NCBI RefSeq assembly: GCF_002161595.1
Contig: NZ_NFID01000001.1
Coordinates: forward strand, 310,001-374,000
Length of the DNA: 64,000 nt
Reading direction: 5' to 3'
Source of the DNA: Gemmiger sp. An50
GTDB taxonomy: Bacteria > Bacillota > Clostridia > Oscillospirales > Ruminococcaceae
Shown one piece after another: positions 51,564-59,944 of the stretch (its first letter is position 1; each line of letters opens with the position of its first letter). A model generated the notes under the pieces. The model was given only the letters and a program-made list of their open reading frames with translations, did not search any database and was not told where the DNA came from. A program made the position numbers and the translations under genes.

Positions 51564-53307
51564 TGCAATCACCTCTTTTCCGCTCTGAAGTTAATATTGT
51601 CTCGTTCCACAGTCGCTTATAAAGCGCGCAATTTTTTAATAATTCGCTTTGTGTTCCTTCAGCTACAATCTTTCCTTGATCTACAACAACAATCTTATCT
51701 GAATTTTCAATCGTTTCCAGACGATGGGCAACTACAATAAGCGTTTTGTCTTTTACCAACTCATTTATAGCTTCTTCAATATACACCTCATTTTCTGGAT
51801 CGGCATAGGCACTTGCCTCATCCAGAATTACAACATCTGCTGGTTTTAATATTGCGCGGGCTATCGTGATGCGTTGTCTTTCTCCGCCAGAAAGCTTTCC
51901 TCCTGCATCTCCGACTAAAGTATCGTATCCATATTCCATTTTGCTGATAAACTCATCACATCTGGCCGCTTTTGCTGCGGCAAGGACTTCCTCATCGGTA
52001 GCACAAGGGTTTCCCATTCGAATGTTTTCCTTGATACTAATATTGAAAAGAAAGTTATCCTGTGACACAAAACTAATGTGTTTCATTAACTGGCTTGTTG
52101 GAATATTGCGAATATCTTGGCCTCCATAAATGATGTGACCGCTAGTTACATCCCAAAAGCCCGCCATCAATTTTGTTATGGTTGACTTACCTGAACCAGA
52201 TGGCCCTACTATGGCTGTTTTTCCACCCGCCACAGGGGAAAAGGTTATATCATGTAGCACTTCTTTTTTATCATATCCGAATGAAACATGCTCAAAATGA
52301 AAGCCATCATCTGTTAGCAAAACTTCTTTTGATGGCCGCACCAGTTCTTGTTCATCAAGAAAATTTCCTACTTGCCGGATACTGGCATCAACAACAGCAA
52401 AATTATCAGCATAATACGTTGCTTGAATCAGCGGACCGGCAATTCCAAGGGATAAAATAAGGCATGTAATATAAATAGAAAAACTGATACTTCCTTGCAT
52501 AAGAAGATACGCTCCAACGGGAATACCTCCCACAAGGGTAGCAGGAATTACTGTTAATCCAAGTGCTGAATATAGCCAGGTATTTTTCCACCAATCCAAT
52601 GTCGTATCATGGTAATTCTTCACAGCATCAGAGAATTTTTGGAATGATTTCCCTGTTTGGCTGAAAGTCTTGATTACTTCAATTCCATTGACATACTCAA
52701 CCAAAGAGCTGTCCATGTTGCTACTGGCTTCAATATATCTATCAGATCTATTCTTATAGTCTTTCATTTGCCCCATTAAGAGTAAAAAGCCAATAGGAAT
52801 CACAATCATACAGGCCAGTGCCATACGCCAGTCCAAAATGAAAAGTAAAATAATAATGCAAAGCGGTGTGAAAACATTTGCTGTAATCTCTGGCAACATG
52901 TGAGCTAAGGGCTGTTCCAATTTGTCAACAGTATCTACAACCATCGCTTTTAACTTACCTGATGGGGTATCAACCATAACTCCCATAGGAACACGCATCA
53001 TTTTCTCAGCCAGTTTGCATCGAATATTCCCTAAGATATGATAAGCTACCCTGTGAGCTTTCAAAGAGGAAACCGTATTAAACAACATTTTAAGAGTCTC
53101 GCCTAACACAGCAATTCCCACATAGCAAAAGATGCGTTCTGCCGTTAAAGTGTTTTGGATCAATCCCGACAAAATTCCTGCGAGCGCAAAATAGGGTGCC
53201 ATTCCCCACAATACTCCAATCACAGCCAATAGAATAGCTACCAACATTTTGCCTTTACATCCGCTTGTAAAAGAATAAATCCAATACAAGCTACCCTTTA
53301 CTTTCAC
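51556..53307 (-). CDS. ABC half-transporter of a YbtPQ/IrtAB-like pair, subunit 1
   Basis: A 583-aa fused permease-ATPase: six membrane helices in the first 310 residues, then IVGPSGSGKSTITKLM, KLSGGERQRITIARAI and VVILDEASAYADPENE. The A[ST]AxADPE variant after the Walker B motif is, as I recall, typical of YbtP/IrtA-type siderophore transporters rather than multidrug exporters. It is the first gene after the TetR operator at 53338. Confidence 0.8.
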   Translation of the reverse strand: MKVKGSLYWIYSFTSGCKGKMLVAILLAVIGVLWGMAPYFALAGILSGLIQNTLTAERIFCYVGIAVLGETLKMLFNTVSSLKAHRVAYHILGNIRCKLAEKMMRVPMGVMVDTPSGKLKAMVVDTVDKLEQPLAHMLPEITANVFTPLCIIILLFILDWRMALACMIVIPIGFLLLMGQMKDYKNRSDRYIEASSNMDSSLVEYVNGIEVIKTFSQTGKSFQKFSDAVKNYHDTTLDWWKNTWLYSALGLTVIPATLVGGIPVGAYLLMQGSISFSIYITCLILSLGIAGPLIQATYYADNFAVVDASIRQVGNFLDEQELVRPSKEVLLTDDGFHFEHVSFGYDKKEVLHDITFSPVAGGKTAIVGPSGSGKSTITKLMAGFWDVTSGHIIYGGQDIRNIPTSQLMKHISFVSQDNFLFNISIKENIRMGNPCATDEEVLAAAKAARCDEFISKMEYGYDTLVGDAGGKLSGGERQRITIARAILKPADVVILDEASAYADPENEVYIEEAINELVKDKTLIVVAHRLETIENSDKIVVVDQGKIVAEGTQSELLKNCALYKRLWNETILTSERKRGDCNA

Positions 53308-53337
53308 AGTCCATCCCTCCTATATAAGCTAATGATT

Positions 53338-53355
53338 TTAGTTAGCATTAACTAA
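53338..53355. promoter_or_regulatory. Likely TetR operator upstream of the ABC pair
   Basis: TTAGTTA GCAT TAACTAA is a perfect 7-4-7 palindrome in the short gap before the ABC genes; its TTAGTTA/TAACTAA half-sites resemble those of the palindrome before the TetR gene (54060-54082). Confidence 0.6.
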
Positions 53356-53424
53356 CCCATAAAACAGAAAAATTTTAGGACGATAACGCCCTAAAATTCA
53401 GTGCAGTCATTTATTATGTAATTT

Positions 53425-54045
53425 TCAGAAGCCAAGGACTTCTTTCATACCAGGGTAAAGCATTTTACCGATGAAGTCCAAATGCTTCAATGCCTGTTCT
53501 CTTGTATATTCATGTTTAATTGTTTCACAAAGAGCGGTGACAAATGTGGTACACAATATATGAAGTTCATTATCTGTTACTGTTTTATGCGGCAGTCCTC
53601 GCTTTTCAAGTACGCCAAACAAATCAATAATTCCTTGCATTTCGATTTCCACAAGACGCTCCTGAAAAGATTCGTAAGATGTACCTTTTGAACAAACAAG
53701 TAATAATCGAAAAACATCATAATTGTCATACATGAAGTTAATAGATTCCCTGTTTTTTTCCGTTCTGAACTCGTTAAAATTTTTGAGGAAATCATCGTCA
53801 CTAAGTCGAGAATATGTTTCTTCCATAGAAACATCGCACATCTTCAAAAAGTCACTCGTGACTGGTTCTACCATTGCAGTAAACATAGCCTCTTTACTTG
53901 GAAAATGGCGATATATCCCCGCAGCAGTAATTCCTGCTCGTCTTGCGATATTTTGCATAGACGCTTTCTCATATCCATGCTCCAAAAATTCCTGCTTAAT
54001 ACAAGGGAGCAATTTATTATGTGTATCTGTCTTATCTCTTGGCAT
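53425..54045 (-). CDS. TetR-family regulator of module II
   Basis: A 206-aa protein with an N-terminal TetR HTH: EFLEHGYEKASMQNIARRAG, ITAAGIYRHFPSKEAMF. The remaining helical domain (FDYLL-type) would bind a ligand. It heads the transport operon in the same direction, with palindromes before itself and before the ABC pair, indicating autoregulation and control of transport genes. Confidence 0.9.
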   Translation of the reverse strand: MPRDKTDTHNKLLPCIKQEFLEHGYEKASMQNIARRAGITAAGIYRHFPSKEAMFTAMVEPVTSDFLKMCDVSMEETYSRLSDDDFLKNFNEFRTEKNRESINFMYDNYDVFRLLLVCSKGTSYESFQERLVEIEMQGIIDLFGVLEKRGLPHKTVTDNELHILCTTFVTALCETIKHEYTREQALKHLDFIGKMLYPGMKEVLGF

Positions 54046-54059
54046 ATAAAAACCTTCCC

Positions 54060-54082
54060 GTAAGTTAATCTAATTAGCTTAC
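54060..54082. promoter_or_regulatory. Likely autoregulatory TetR operator
   Basis: GTAAG-T-TAAT, three bases, ATTA-G-CTTAC: a 23-bp imperfect palindrome 14 nt upstream of the TetR start codon, sharing the TTA/TAA half-site flavour of the palindrome at 53338. Confidence 0.55.
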
Positions 54083-54387
54083 GTCATTCACTATACCACA
54101 TAAGAAATAGAAATGCAAGAGAAAAGTGTTAGTTTATACTTACCATTTTCTGCTGCTTCTTGTTTACGAGAGAAATTCATCCAATATAGTTTTCTTCACC
54201 TACGCCTTCAACATGTTCATCAGCCCCGATAGCACATGGGATCATAGACTTTAAGTTACTCGGCGTGGACCTGTATCTCCAATATGTAATTCCTCTTTGC
54301 AAACGAATTATAAAATGAAACTAAAGCGCATATCATATCATTCCCAGCACATCCTATGAACAATAGAATGTAATAGGGTGATGTGAT

Positions 54388-54756
54388 ATGCCGAATGTAA
54401 AAGATTGCCCTGGATTTGAAACCTTCGGAGCAGATGTTCAGCAGGCGCGTGAAGCTGTGAAAATGTCCCGCCGGGAGCTGGCCGAAAAGGTCGGCATCGA
54501 CCCGCGCTATCTTGCAAATATTGAGCTGTGCGGCACAATACCCAGCGTGCAGGTTGTGATGCAGCTCATCCGCATTTGCAAGCTGCCCGCAGAACGCTAC
54601 TTCAACCCGGAACTGCTTCGGGAGGACAGTGAGCAGCGCCAGCGGACAAGCCACAAATTACAGCTTTGCCCGGAGAAATATCTGCCCATTGTGGAAGGTG
54701 TCATTGACGGAGCCATCAAATTGAAAGATGCGGATGATGAGAAGGAGGATGTGTAA
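54388..54756 (+). CDS. XRE-family regulator (ICE type), only + strand gene in this part
   Basis: A 122-aa protein with a Cro/C1 HTH: FGADVQQAREAVKMSRRELA, EKVGIDPRYLANIELCGTIP, VQVVMQLIRICKLPAERYF. Proteins of this kind usually precede the mobilisation genes of clostridial elements. Here the expected relaxase does not follow; instead comes an inverted-repeat-rich stretch and then winged-helix copy 3 on the other strand. It has higher GC than module II. Confidence 0.75.
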   Translation: MPNVKDCPGFETFGADVQQAREAVKMSRRELAEKVGIDPRYLANIELCGTIPSVQVVMQLIRICKLPAERYFNPELLREDSEQRQRTSHKLQLCPEKYLPIVEGVIDGAIKLKDADDEKEDV

Positions 54757-54789
54757 GCCTCCTCTTTTCTCGTTTGAAGAAATACCGCC

Positions 54790-54955
54790 CGAAAGGGCAA
54801 AAATACGGGGTACGAGAAACCGGCAAGCAATGCAAACATATACATGTTTTGCGAATTTAGCCGGATTGCACCGGCTAAAATGCTTGTTGAGGGATAACCC
54901 CCAAGCCCCCAAGATCGCCACCTTCGGTGACGGCTACGCATCCTGCGGACGCTAA
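54790..54955. other. Inverted-repeat-rich stretch, possible oriT remnant
   Basis: The stretch contains a GCAAA-CATG...TTTTGC palindrome near 54833-54852, the perfect hairpin TAGCCGG/CCGGCTA (54858-54877), and a GAGGGATAACCCCCAAGCCC run. It lies directly after the XRE gene, where mobilisation origins are placed in related elements. No relaxase gene follows, so it may be a leftover end of a mobilisation module. Assignment is tentative. Confidence 0.3.
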
Positions 54956-54967
54956 AAAAATCTTCAA

Positions 54968-55009
54968 AAGGAAAGCTGCAGAGTTGGTAATTGCTCTGCA
55001 GCTTCCTTT
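54968..55009 (-). terminator. Terminator after winged-helix copy 3
   Basis: AAGGAA-GCTGCAGAG pairs with CTCTGCAGC-TTCCTT (15 bp, one bulge), followed by T-rich sequence on both strands. It differs from the AAGGGTGCGG hairpin after the other three copies. Confidence 0.65.
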
Positions 55010-55010
55010 T

Positions 55011-55516
55011 TCATATATCGAATTTATAGCCTACACCGTACACACTTTTTACATAGTCCGGCAGATCCGGGGCAACCCTGATTTTCTTTCGCAGGTTGCT
55101 TATGTGGTTGTTAATCGCTTTCCGGGAATAGTAGGTGTAATCCTCATGCCATACCAGATCCAGGAGCATTTCATAGGTGAACACCCGCTTGGGGTTCAGG
55201 AGGAGCAAAGCAAAGATTTCAAATTCCTTGACCGTCAGTGGAATTATCTGGCCCCGCACAATGACAAGGCGCTGCTCCAAGCAAAAATACAAATCACCTT
55301 CCCGGATTTCCGTCAATGGCTGATCTGCCTGCGGAGGGATAAAATACTGGCCTCGAAGGAGTGTTGAGTATGGGACATCAGCCGGAATATTGTCAGCATC
55401 ATAGTCACGAACAAACTGAGCCAGCTCCTTCTTTTGGCTGGCAGAAAGCAGAGCAAACAACTTTTCACCGATTTGTCTGCCGGAATCTTGTAAATCCAAT
55501 ACGGCTAATTTCCCAT
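55011..55516 (-). CDS. Winged-helix (OmpR/PhoB-type) protein, copy 3, apparently expressed by -1 frameshift
   Basis: ATG 55516 (AAGGTGGTGATAAC upstream) reads ATG GGA AAT TAG; the protein is in the -1 frame, 506 nt to the stop. Here a TTG at 55499 could serve as an ordinary start (163-aa frame) but has no ribosome site of its own. The product differs from copies 1 and 2 at scattered residues (SASQKKELAQFVRDYDADNI, RKKIRVAPDL, terminal KFDI). It lies 37 nt after an ABC ATPase gene and is the last gene of module III. Confidence 0.75.
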
Positions 55517-55553
55517 GTTATCACCACCTTAGTTACCAAACTTTTTCTTAACC

Positions 55554-56246
55554 TCAAACACAATTTCGGAAAAAAGCACTCTCCAGTTGAGCAAAATCCC
55601 GTGGATTTTCAAGTTGAAAAATCTTTCTCTGCTTGTCAATAAAAACCACATCGTCACAGAAATTCGCAACCAGATCAAGGTTATGGGCTGAAAAGAGTAC
55701 AAGATTCCCAGCATCACGATATGCAAGCAGCAGCTTTTTTAGGGTGGCAACACTTTCTGGATCAAGACCATTAAAAGGTTCATCCAGGATTAGATTTCCT
55801 GCGCCAGAAAGAAAAGCTGCAATCAAATATACCTTTTGTTTCATGCCAAGCGAATAATTTGCAATATATTCGTTCAGCGACCGCTCCAATTTGAACGCAG
55901 TTGCTAATCCCCCAAGCGTTTCCTTTGCTTTTACGGCATTTTGATGATAGAGCTGTATAATGCACTTTAAGTATTCATTTCCTGTCAAATTCAGAAACAT
56001 CTCTTTGCTGTCTGGAACATAGAAAAACTGAAACTTAGACTTAAACTCCCGATTATCAATCCCATCAATCTCCACCTTTCCGCTGTCCATACTGGCCGGT
56101 TGTGTGATGGCATTTAATAGTGTGGATTTGCCTATTCCATTGATACCAACCAGTGCATAAATCCGTTGATTGTCCAAAGAACAGGAAATGTTTTCAAAAA
56201 TTATTTTGTTTCCATACTTTTTTGATATGTCTGTTGCTTTAATCAC
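55554..56246 (-). CDS. ABC transporter ATPase of module III
   Basis: A 230-aa ATPase: Walker A ALVGINGIGKSTLLNA, signature YSLGMKQKVYLIAA, Walker B NLILDEPFNGLDP, switch His in FSAHNLDL. The Q-loop position is PDSKEMFLNLTG. The short single-domain form overlaps the permease gene by 8 nt and should drive it. The YSLGMKQK signature is found in ABC-2 exporters for peptides or antibiotics. Confidence 0.85.
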   Translation of the reverse strand: MIKATDISKKYGNKIIFENISCSLDNQRIYALVGINGIGKSTLLNAITQPASMDSGKVEIDGIDNREFKSKFQFFYVPDSKEMFLNLTGNEYLKCIIQLYHQNAVKAKETLGGLATAFKLERSLNEYIANYSLGMKQKVYLIAAFLSGAGNLILDEPFNGLDPESVATLKKLLLAYRDAGNLVLFSAHNLDLVANFCDDVVFIDKQRKIFQLENPRDFAQLESAFFRNCV

Positions 56247-57657
56247 GAAAGCTCCTCCTGCAAATCAACCAATATACGCACTCGATCGCAACAACACAAC
56301 CACTCACACAAACAGCAAATGGCAACAGAAAAATATAATCAATGATTTGCGTTGTAAAATAGATTTCCCCAACAGTCAAAGTTATCGAAGCAAAAAGCAC
56401 GATTACTTTGCTGATATTTCCGTGGAGCAGTTCATTTGTGCTATTGGGTGAGCGGGGCATTTTGTAGTCTAAAAATACTCCAAGCCATACACAGCCATAA
56501 TTCATTACGGTTCCATAAATGAGAAGCAAGAAGGCATCCAGTGCAGATATACCATGAAAAAATGTTGCTCCCACCCAGAACAGCAATACCGTAATTTCTC
56601 CCCAAAAGAAACCTTGCAGGGTTTTCCAGAAAAATAATCGGTGTGTGGATATGGGAAGAAATGAAATATATGCTTTATTCGGATCGCTGGAATAGGCGGT
56701 GCTTGAAATGGTGTTCACAGCACAGCAGGACACCAACAGAAACAATTCTAAAGTATATCGTTCGGACACTCCTATCCAATCAAAGTTTTGCACCAATAGC
56801 CCGCACAGAACAATCACTGTCAGGATATTCTTTATGTTTGAAAAGAAAATGAGTTCCTTGTTTCTTGATACCCGTTTCCATTCCAACAGGAAGTACGGAT
56901 TTTTAATTTTTGTAGGCGCTATGGCTTTATTGGCTTTTCGATACTGGAAGTTCTGGGTGTTCAAATACCCTCGAACATATCCAGCCTTTACGCAAAAGCA
57001 AGCGCAAAGAGTTGACGAAGCTGCGGCCAGTATTGCAATCAGGAGCCACTTGTCAGGGCAAAATACTTTATTCAGGTTTTCTAAAAATTCCGGCCTAAAT
57101 AAAATCTCCGACACAAGATTTCCTGCTGATAGCGCCAACAACAAAAATGCTCCATATTGTAAGAGGATAAATCCATATCCCACAATGGATGCCGGAAGCA
57201 AATTGGCGATAGCCATAGAAATCAGCAGAACAAGCAGATCAATCAAACAGCTACCTATCCAACAAAACAGCATGATTGTTACTGTCGAAAACCAATCTGA
57301 AATGACATACAAAAAGCAGGCCCAAAATGCAGAAATGGTGACGCCTAATTGTAAACAGGCAAGACGGCCAATAACTAATAGGACTAATCTGCCTGACGAT
57401 AGTGGGAAGCACAGAACATCTTTTATCCGCCGGTTGGTAAAAAGCTGATCGGGTATTTTATATATTCCAATAAATGCACTGATCCAAATTGCAAGGATGG
57501 ACACGAATACACGATAGTCAGATATTGATCCGGGCAGGTAGTGACCCAATACATACCATATCAAGTACCCCACATAAATACCGATCATGGAAAGTGAAAG
57601 CGTAATAATGGGGGTGCTTCTGCTTTTTAAGATTGCTTTATAGAGTGTGCGCTTCAT
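56239..57657 (-). CDS. ABC-2-type permease of module III (472 aa)
   Basis: A 472-aa polytopic membrane protein with roughly 10-12 hydrophobic segments (IITLSLSMIGIYVGYLIWYV, LVLLIGMAIANLL-like, YIFLLPFAVCVSGCVVAIEC). Motif DVLCFPLSSGRLVLL after the second segments is typical of large ABC-2 permeases. It forms a transporter with the ATPase at 55554; substrate unknown, possibly a bacteriocin. Confidence 0.75.
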   Translation of the reverse strand: MKRTLYKAILKSRSTPIITLSLSMIGIYVGYLIWYVLGHYLPGSISDYRVFVSILAIWISAFIGIYKIPDQLFTNRRIKDVLCFPLSSGRLVLLVIGRLACLQLGVTISAFWACFLYVISDWFSTVTIMLFCWIGSCLIDLLVLLISMAIANLLPASIVGYGFILLQYGAFLLLALSAGNLVSEILFRPEFLENLNKVFCPDKWLLIAILAAASSTLCACFCVKAGYVRGYLNTQNFQYRKANKAIAPTKIKNPYFLLEWKRVSRNKELIFFSNIKNILTVIVLCGLLVQNFDWIGVSERYTLELFLLVSCCAVNTISSTAYSSDPNKAYISFLPISTHRLFFWKTLQGFFWGEITVLLFWVGATFFHGISALDAFLLLIYGTVMNYGCVWLGVFLDYKMPRSPNSTNELLHGNISKVIVLFASITLTVGEIYFTTQIIDYIFLLPFAVCVSGCVVAIECVYWLICRRSFRD

Positions 57658-57669
57658 AGTTCATCCGGC

Positions 57670-57996
57670 TTATATCTGTGAAATATAGGATGCCATCATG
57701 ATTACTAAAAGAACAGCAAACACAATGCTATTCATTTTTGAAAGCCGCTTCTGCTTGATAAAGCCGATGTTTATAACCAGCGCAATGATTGGAAGCAGCC
57801 AGACAGCTAAAACGCTGGGTAAGGGATAATAGGTATCACCCGTATGCAAAATAGAAATCTGCTCCGGCAGGAAGAACAGCATAATGCCGGACAGGAGAAA
57901 CATCAAAAGAATAATCGCAAAATTGACGGTTGCCAGTTTTGCATTATTTTCGGTGAAATTCTCACCAAGAAGGTTTTTTAACAGTTTGCGAATCAT
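57670..57996 (-). CDS. Small membrane protein of module III (DUF1648-like)
   Basis: A 108-aa protein with three hydrophobic segments (FAIILLMFLLSGIMLFFLP, VLAVWLLPIIALVINIGFI, IVFAVLLVIMMASYI). FLPEQISILHTGDTYYPLPS recalls the LPxxIPxH motif of DUF1648/SdpI-like immunity proteins, though degenerate. It is probably an accessory of the exporter. Confidence 0.6.
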   Translation of the reverse strand: MIRKLLKNLLGENFTENNAKLATVNFAIILLMFLLSGIMLFFLPEQISILHTGDTYYPLPSVLAVWLLPIIALVINIGFIKQKRLSKMNSIVFAVLLVIMMASYISQI

Positions 57997-58023
57997 TTTA
58001 TTAGCCTCCGTTGCTAAACCGGC

Positions 58024-59142
58024 TCAACCATTTTCTTCAAGGGTTTTCAGCCGCTTTATGATATTTTGGAAATGAACATCGTCTTTCAACGGTTCAAAGG
58101 TCTTGCAGTTAATAATGGCTTCTACTGCGCTTTTCTTAATCGTCATCTCATTGCGCGGCATATCGCTTCCCATTGTGAGCGTGTTTTCCAGCCAGCCATC
58201 TAAAAGGTCAAAGTATTCATCGCCATGTAAGCTCAAGGGATAGATATTGCTGGTTGCCAGTTGTGTATAGCCTTCCAGCAGCTCCAACGCTTTTTCAGAG
58301 TTTCCCAGTTTCATATATCCTTGTGCAATCGTGAAATACAGTGGAAGTATAATTCCTGGGTGCAATTTAGTCAGATTAAAAGCCTCTATCATTGCATAAG
58401 ATTTTCTTGCAGTTTCTTCAAAAGCATCTTTGTTCTCTAAGCAAAGGCCCAGATAAATGGACAGTAGATTGATAAGTACAACGGTATGTTGAAAAATACC
58501 CACTTGTAAAATACTCTTGGCCTCTTTTTTGTTGCCTAAAAAGTGGTAGGCCGAAGCCAGCAAAGGTTCTGTGGATGTCATAGAAAAATCTGGCTCGCCC
58601 AAAAGATTTAATACTTCTGATGGATTGCCCAGGGTTAATTGGCATAGAGCCTCCATATTGAGGGCCTGTTTTGCCAGATCCACATTGTCTGTTTCGGACT
58701 TTACCCGTTCAAATAACCTGCTGGCATCCTCTAACATTTCTTTTGCCGCAGTCTTATCCTCAACGAATGGGCTATAGTTTACATACAAGCTCCCAATCTG
58801 ATACAAAAGAGGAAAACAGGAGAAATACTTTTTCGTGATCTCACGGCATTGCTCCCGTACCTGTGCTATCGGCTGCGTAGAAAAGTCAGTTGCTAATTTT
58901 CGATACAGGGCTCGAATCTGCTCCTTTGTCATTTGCGGCTCATAGCCAATCAGTTCGTCAATACTGATATTAAAATAGGTAGCAAGCTGCGGTAACAAAG
59001 TAATATCAGGATATGTCATTCCGGTTTCCCATTTTGAAACCGCGGCTTTCGATACTCCTATATATGCGGCCAGTTCATCCTGGGTAATCCCGCGCTTATG
59101 GCGGTTTTCAACCAGAATACGGCCAAGATTGATTTCTTTCAT
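58024..59142 (-). CDS. XRE-type HTH plus TPR regulator of module III
   Basis: ATG 59142 follows AGGAGGTAGGGATA; 372 aa. N-terminal HTH (NLGRILVENRHKRGITQDEL, IGVSKAAVSKWETGMTYPD), then helical TPR-like repeats up to the C-terminus (LLASAYHFLGNKKEAKSIL, FTIAQGYMKLGNSEKALELL). This layout is that of peptide- or state-sensing Rgg/PlcR-like and MATE-linked regulators. It probably controls the ABC genes that follow in the same direction. Confidence 0.8.
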   Translation of the reverse strand: MKEINLGRILVENRHKRGITQDELAAYIGVSKAAVSKWETGMTYPDITLLPQLATYFNISIDELIGYEPQMTKEQIRALYRKLATDFSTQPIAQVREQCREITKKYFSCFPLLYQIGSLYVNYSPFVEDKTAAKEMLEDASRLFERVKSETDNVDLAKQALNMEALCQLTLGNPSEVLNLLGEPDFSMTSTEPLLASAYHFLGNKKEAKSILQVGIFQHTVVLINLLSIYLGLCLENKDAFEETARKSYAMIEAFNLTKLHPGIILPLYFTIAQGYMKLGNSEKALELLEGYTQLATSNIYPLSLHGDEYFDLLDGWLENTLTMGSDMPRNEMTIKKSAVEAIINCKTFEPLKDDVHFQNIIKRLKTLEENG

Positions 59143-59270
59143 TATCCCTACCTCCTGATAATAGTATAGAAAACTGGAATCAAAAAAACAATGGAGCATA
59201 TTTTAACTTCCTGGGGAAAAGTCAACCAATAGGAAACCAAGGTATCTCATGCACCGCCCCAATATGAATA

Positions 59271-59299
59271 AAGGGTGCGGCAGGGAATACCGCACCCTT
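59271..59299 (-). terminator. Hairpin terminator after winged-helix copy 4
   Basis: AAGGGTGCGG, a 9-nt loop, CCGCACCCTT, the same hairpin as after copies 1 and 2. It lies 1 nt beyond the gene's stop. Confidence 0.6.
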
Positions 59300-59300
59300 T

Positions 59301-59806
59301 CTATACTTCAAATTTATAGCCTACACCGTAAACACTTTTCACGTAGTCCGGCAGATCCGGGGCAATTCTGATTTTCTTTCGCAAGTTGCTTACATGGTTG
59401 TTGATTGCCTTTCGGGAATAGTAGGCATAGTCCTCATGCCATACCAGATCCAGCAGCATTTCATAGGTGAACACCCGTTTTGGATTCTGTATAAGCAAAG
59501 CAAAAATTTCAAACTCCTTGACGGTCAGCGGGATCACCTGACCTCGGACAGTAACAAGGCGCTGCTCCAAGCAGAAATATAAATCACCTTCACGGATTTC
59601 TGTCAACGGCTGATTGGCCTGCGGTGGGATAAAACATTGATCTTGAAAGAGTGTTGTGCATGGGTCATCAGCCGGAATATCGCCAGCCTCATAGTCTCGA
59701 ATAAACTGAGCCAGTTCCTTCTTTTGGCAGGGAGAAAGCAAAGCAAACAGTTTTTTACCTATCTGCCTGCCGGAATCTTTCAAGTCCAGTACGGCTAATT
59801 TCCCAT
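59301..59806 (-). CDS. Winged-helix (OmpR/PhoB-type) protein, copy 4, apparently expressed by -1 frameshift
   Basis: ATG 59806 (GGGGGTGATGACAAC upstream) reads ATG GGA AAT TAG; again 506 nt to a stop in the -1 frame. An in-frame TTG at 59783 would make a 160-aa protein without a shift but lacks its own ribosome site. It is the most diverged copy in the N-terminal half (DDPCTTLFQDQCFIPPQANQ) while the winged helix is conserved. Unlike the others it is separated from the preceding operon by a terminator and 138 nt, so it should have its own promoter. Confidence 0.75.
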
Positions 59807-59913
59807 GTTGTCATCACCCCCATATTTTTCAAATACTTCCTTATCATCTTCTGATAGTTAATTTCTTATAAAATTATCATAAATGCAAGTTTTGAAGATT
59901 TCATAAAGATTTG

Positions 59914-59940
59914 AAAAAAAGGCGGCCCAAAGCCGCCCTT
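59914..59940 (-). terminator. Terminator of the module IV kinase operon
   Basis: On the minus strand GGGCGGC, TTTGG, GCCGCC followed by TTTTTTTC. It lies directly after the histidine kinase stop. Confidence 0.75.
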
Positions 59941-59944
59941 AAGG

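Noticed and set aside
39467-59806. The four winged-helix copies as insertion sequences
   Set aside because: No transposase, terminal inverted repeats or target duplications; only copies 1 and 2 share flanking DNA.
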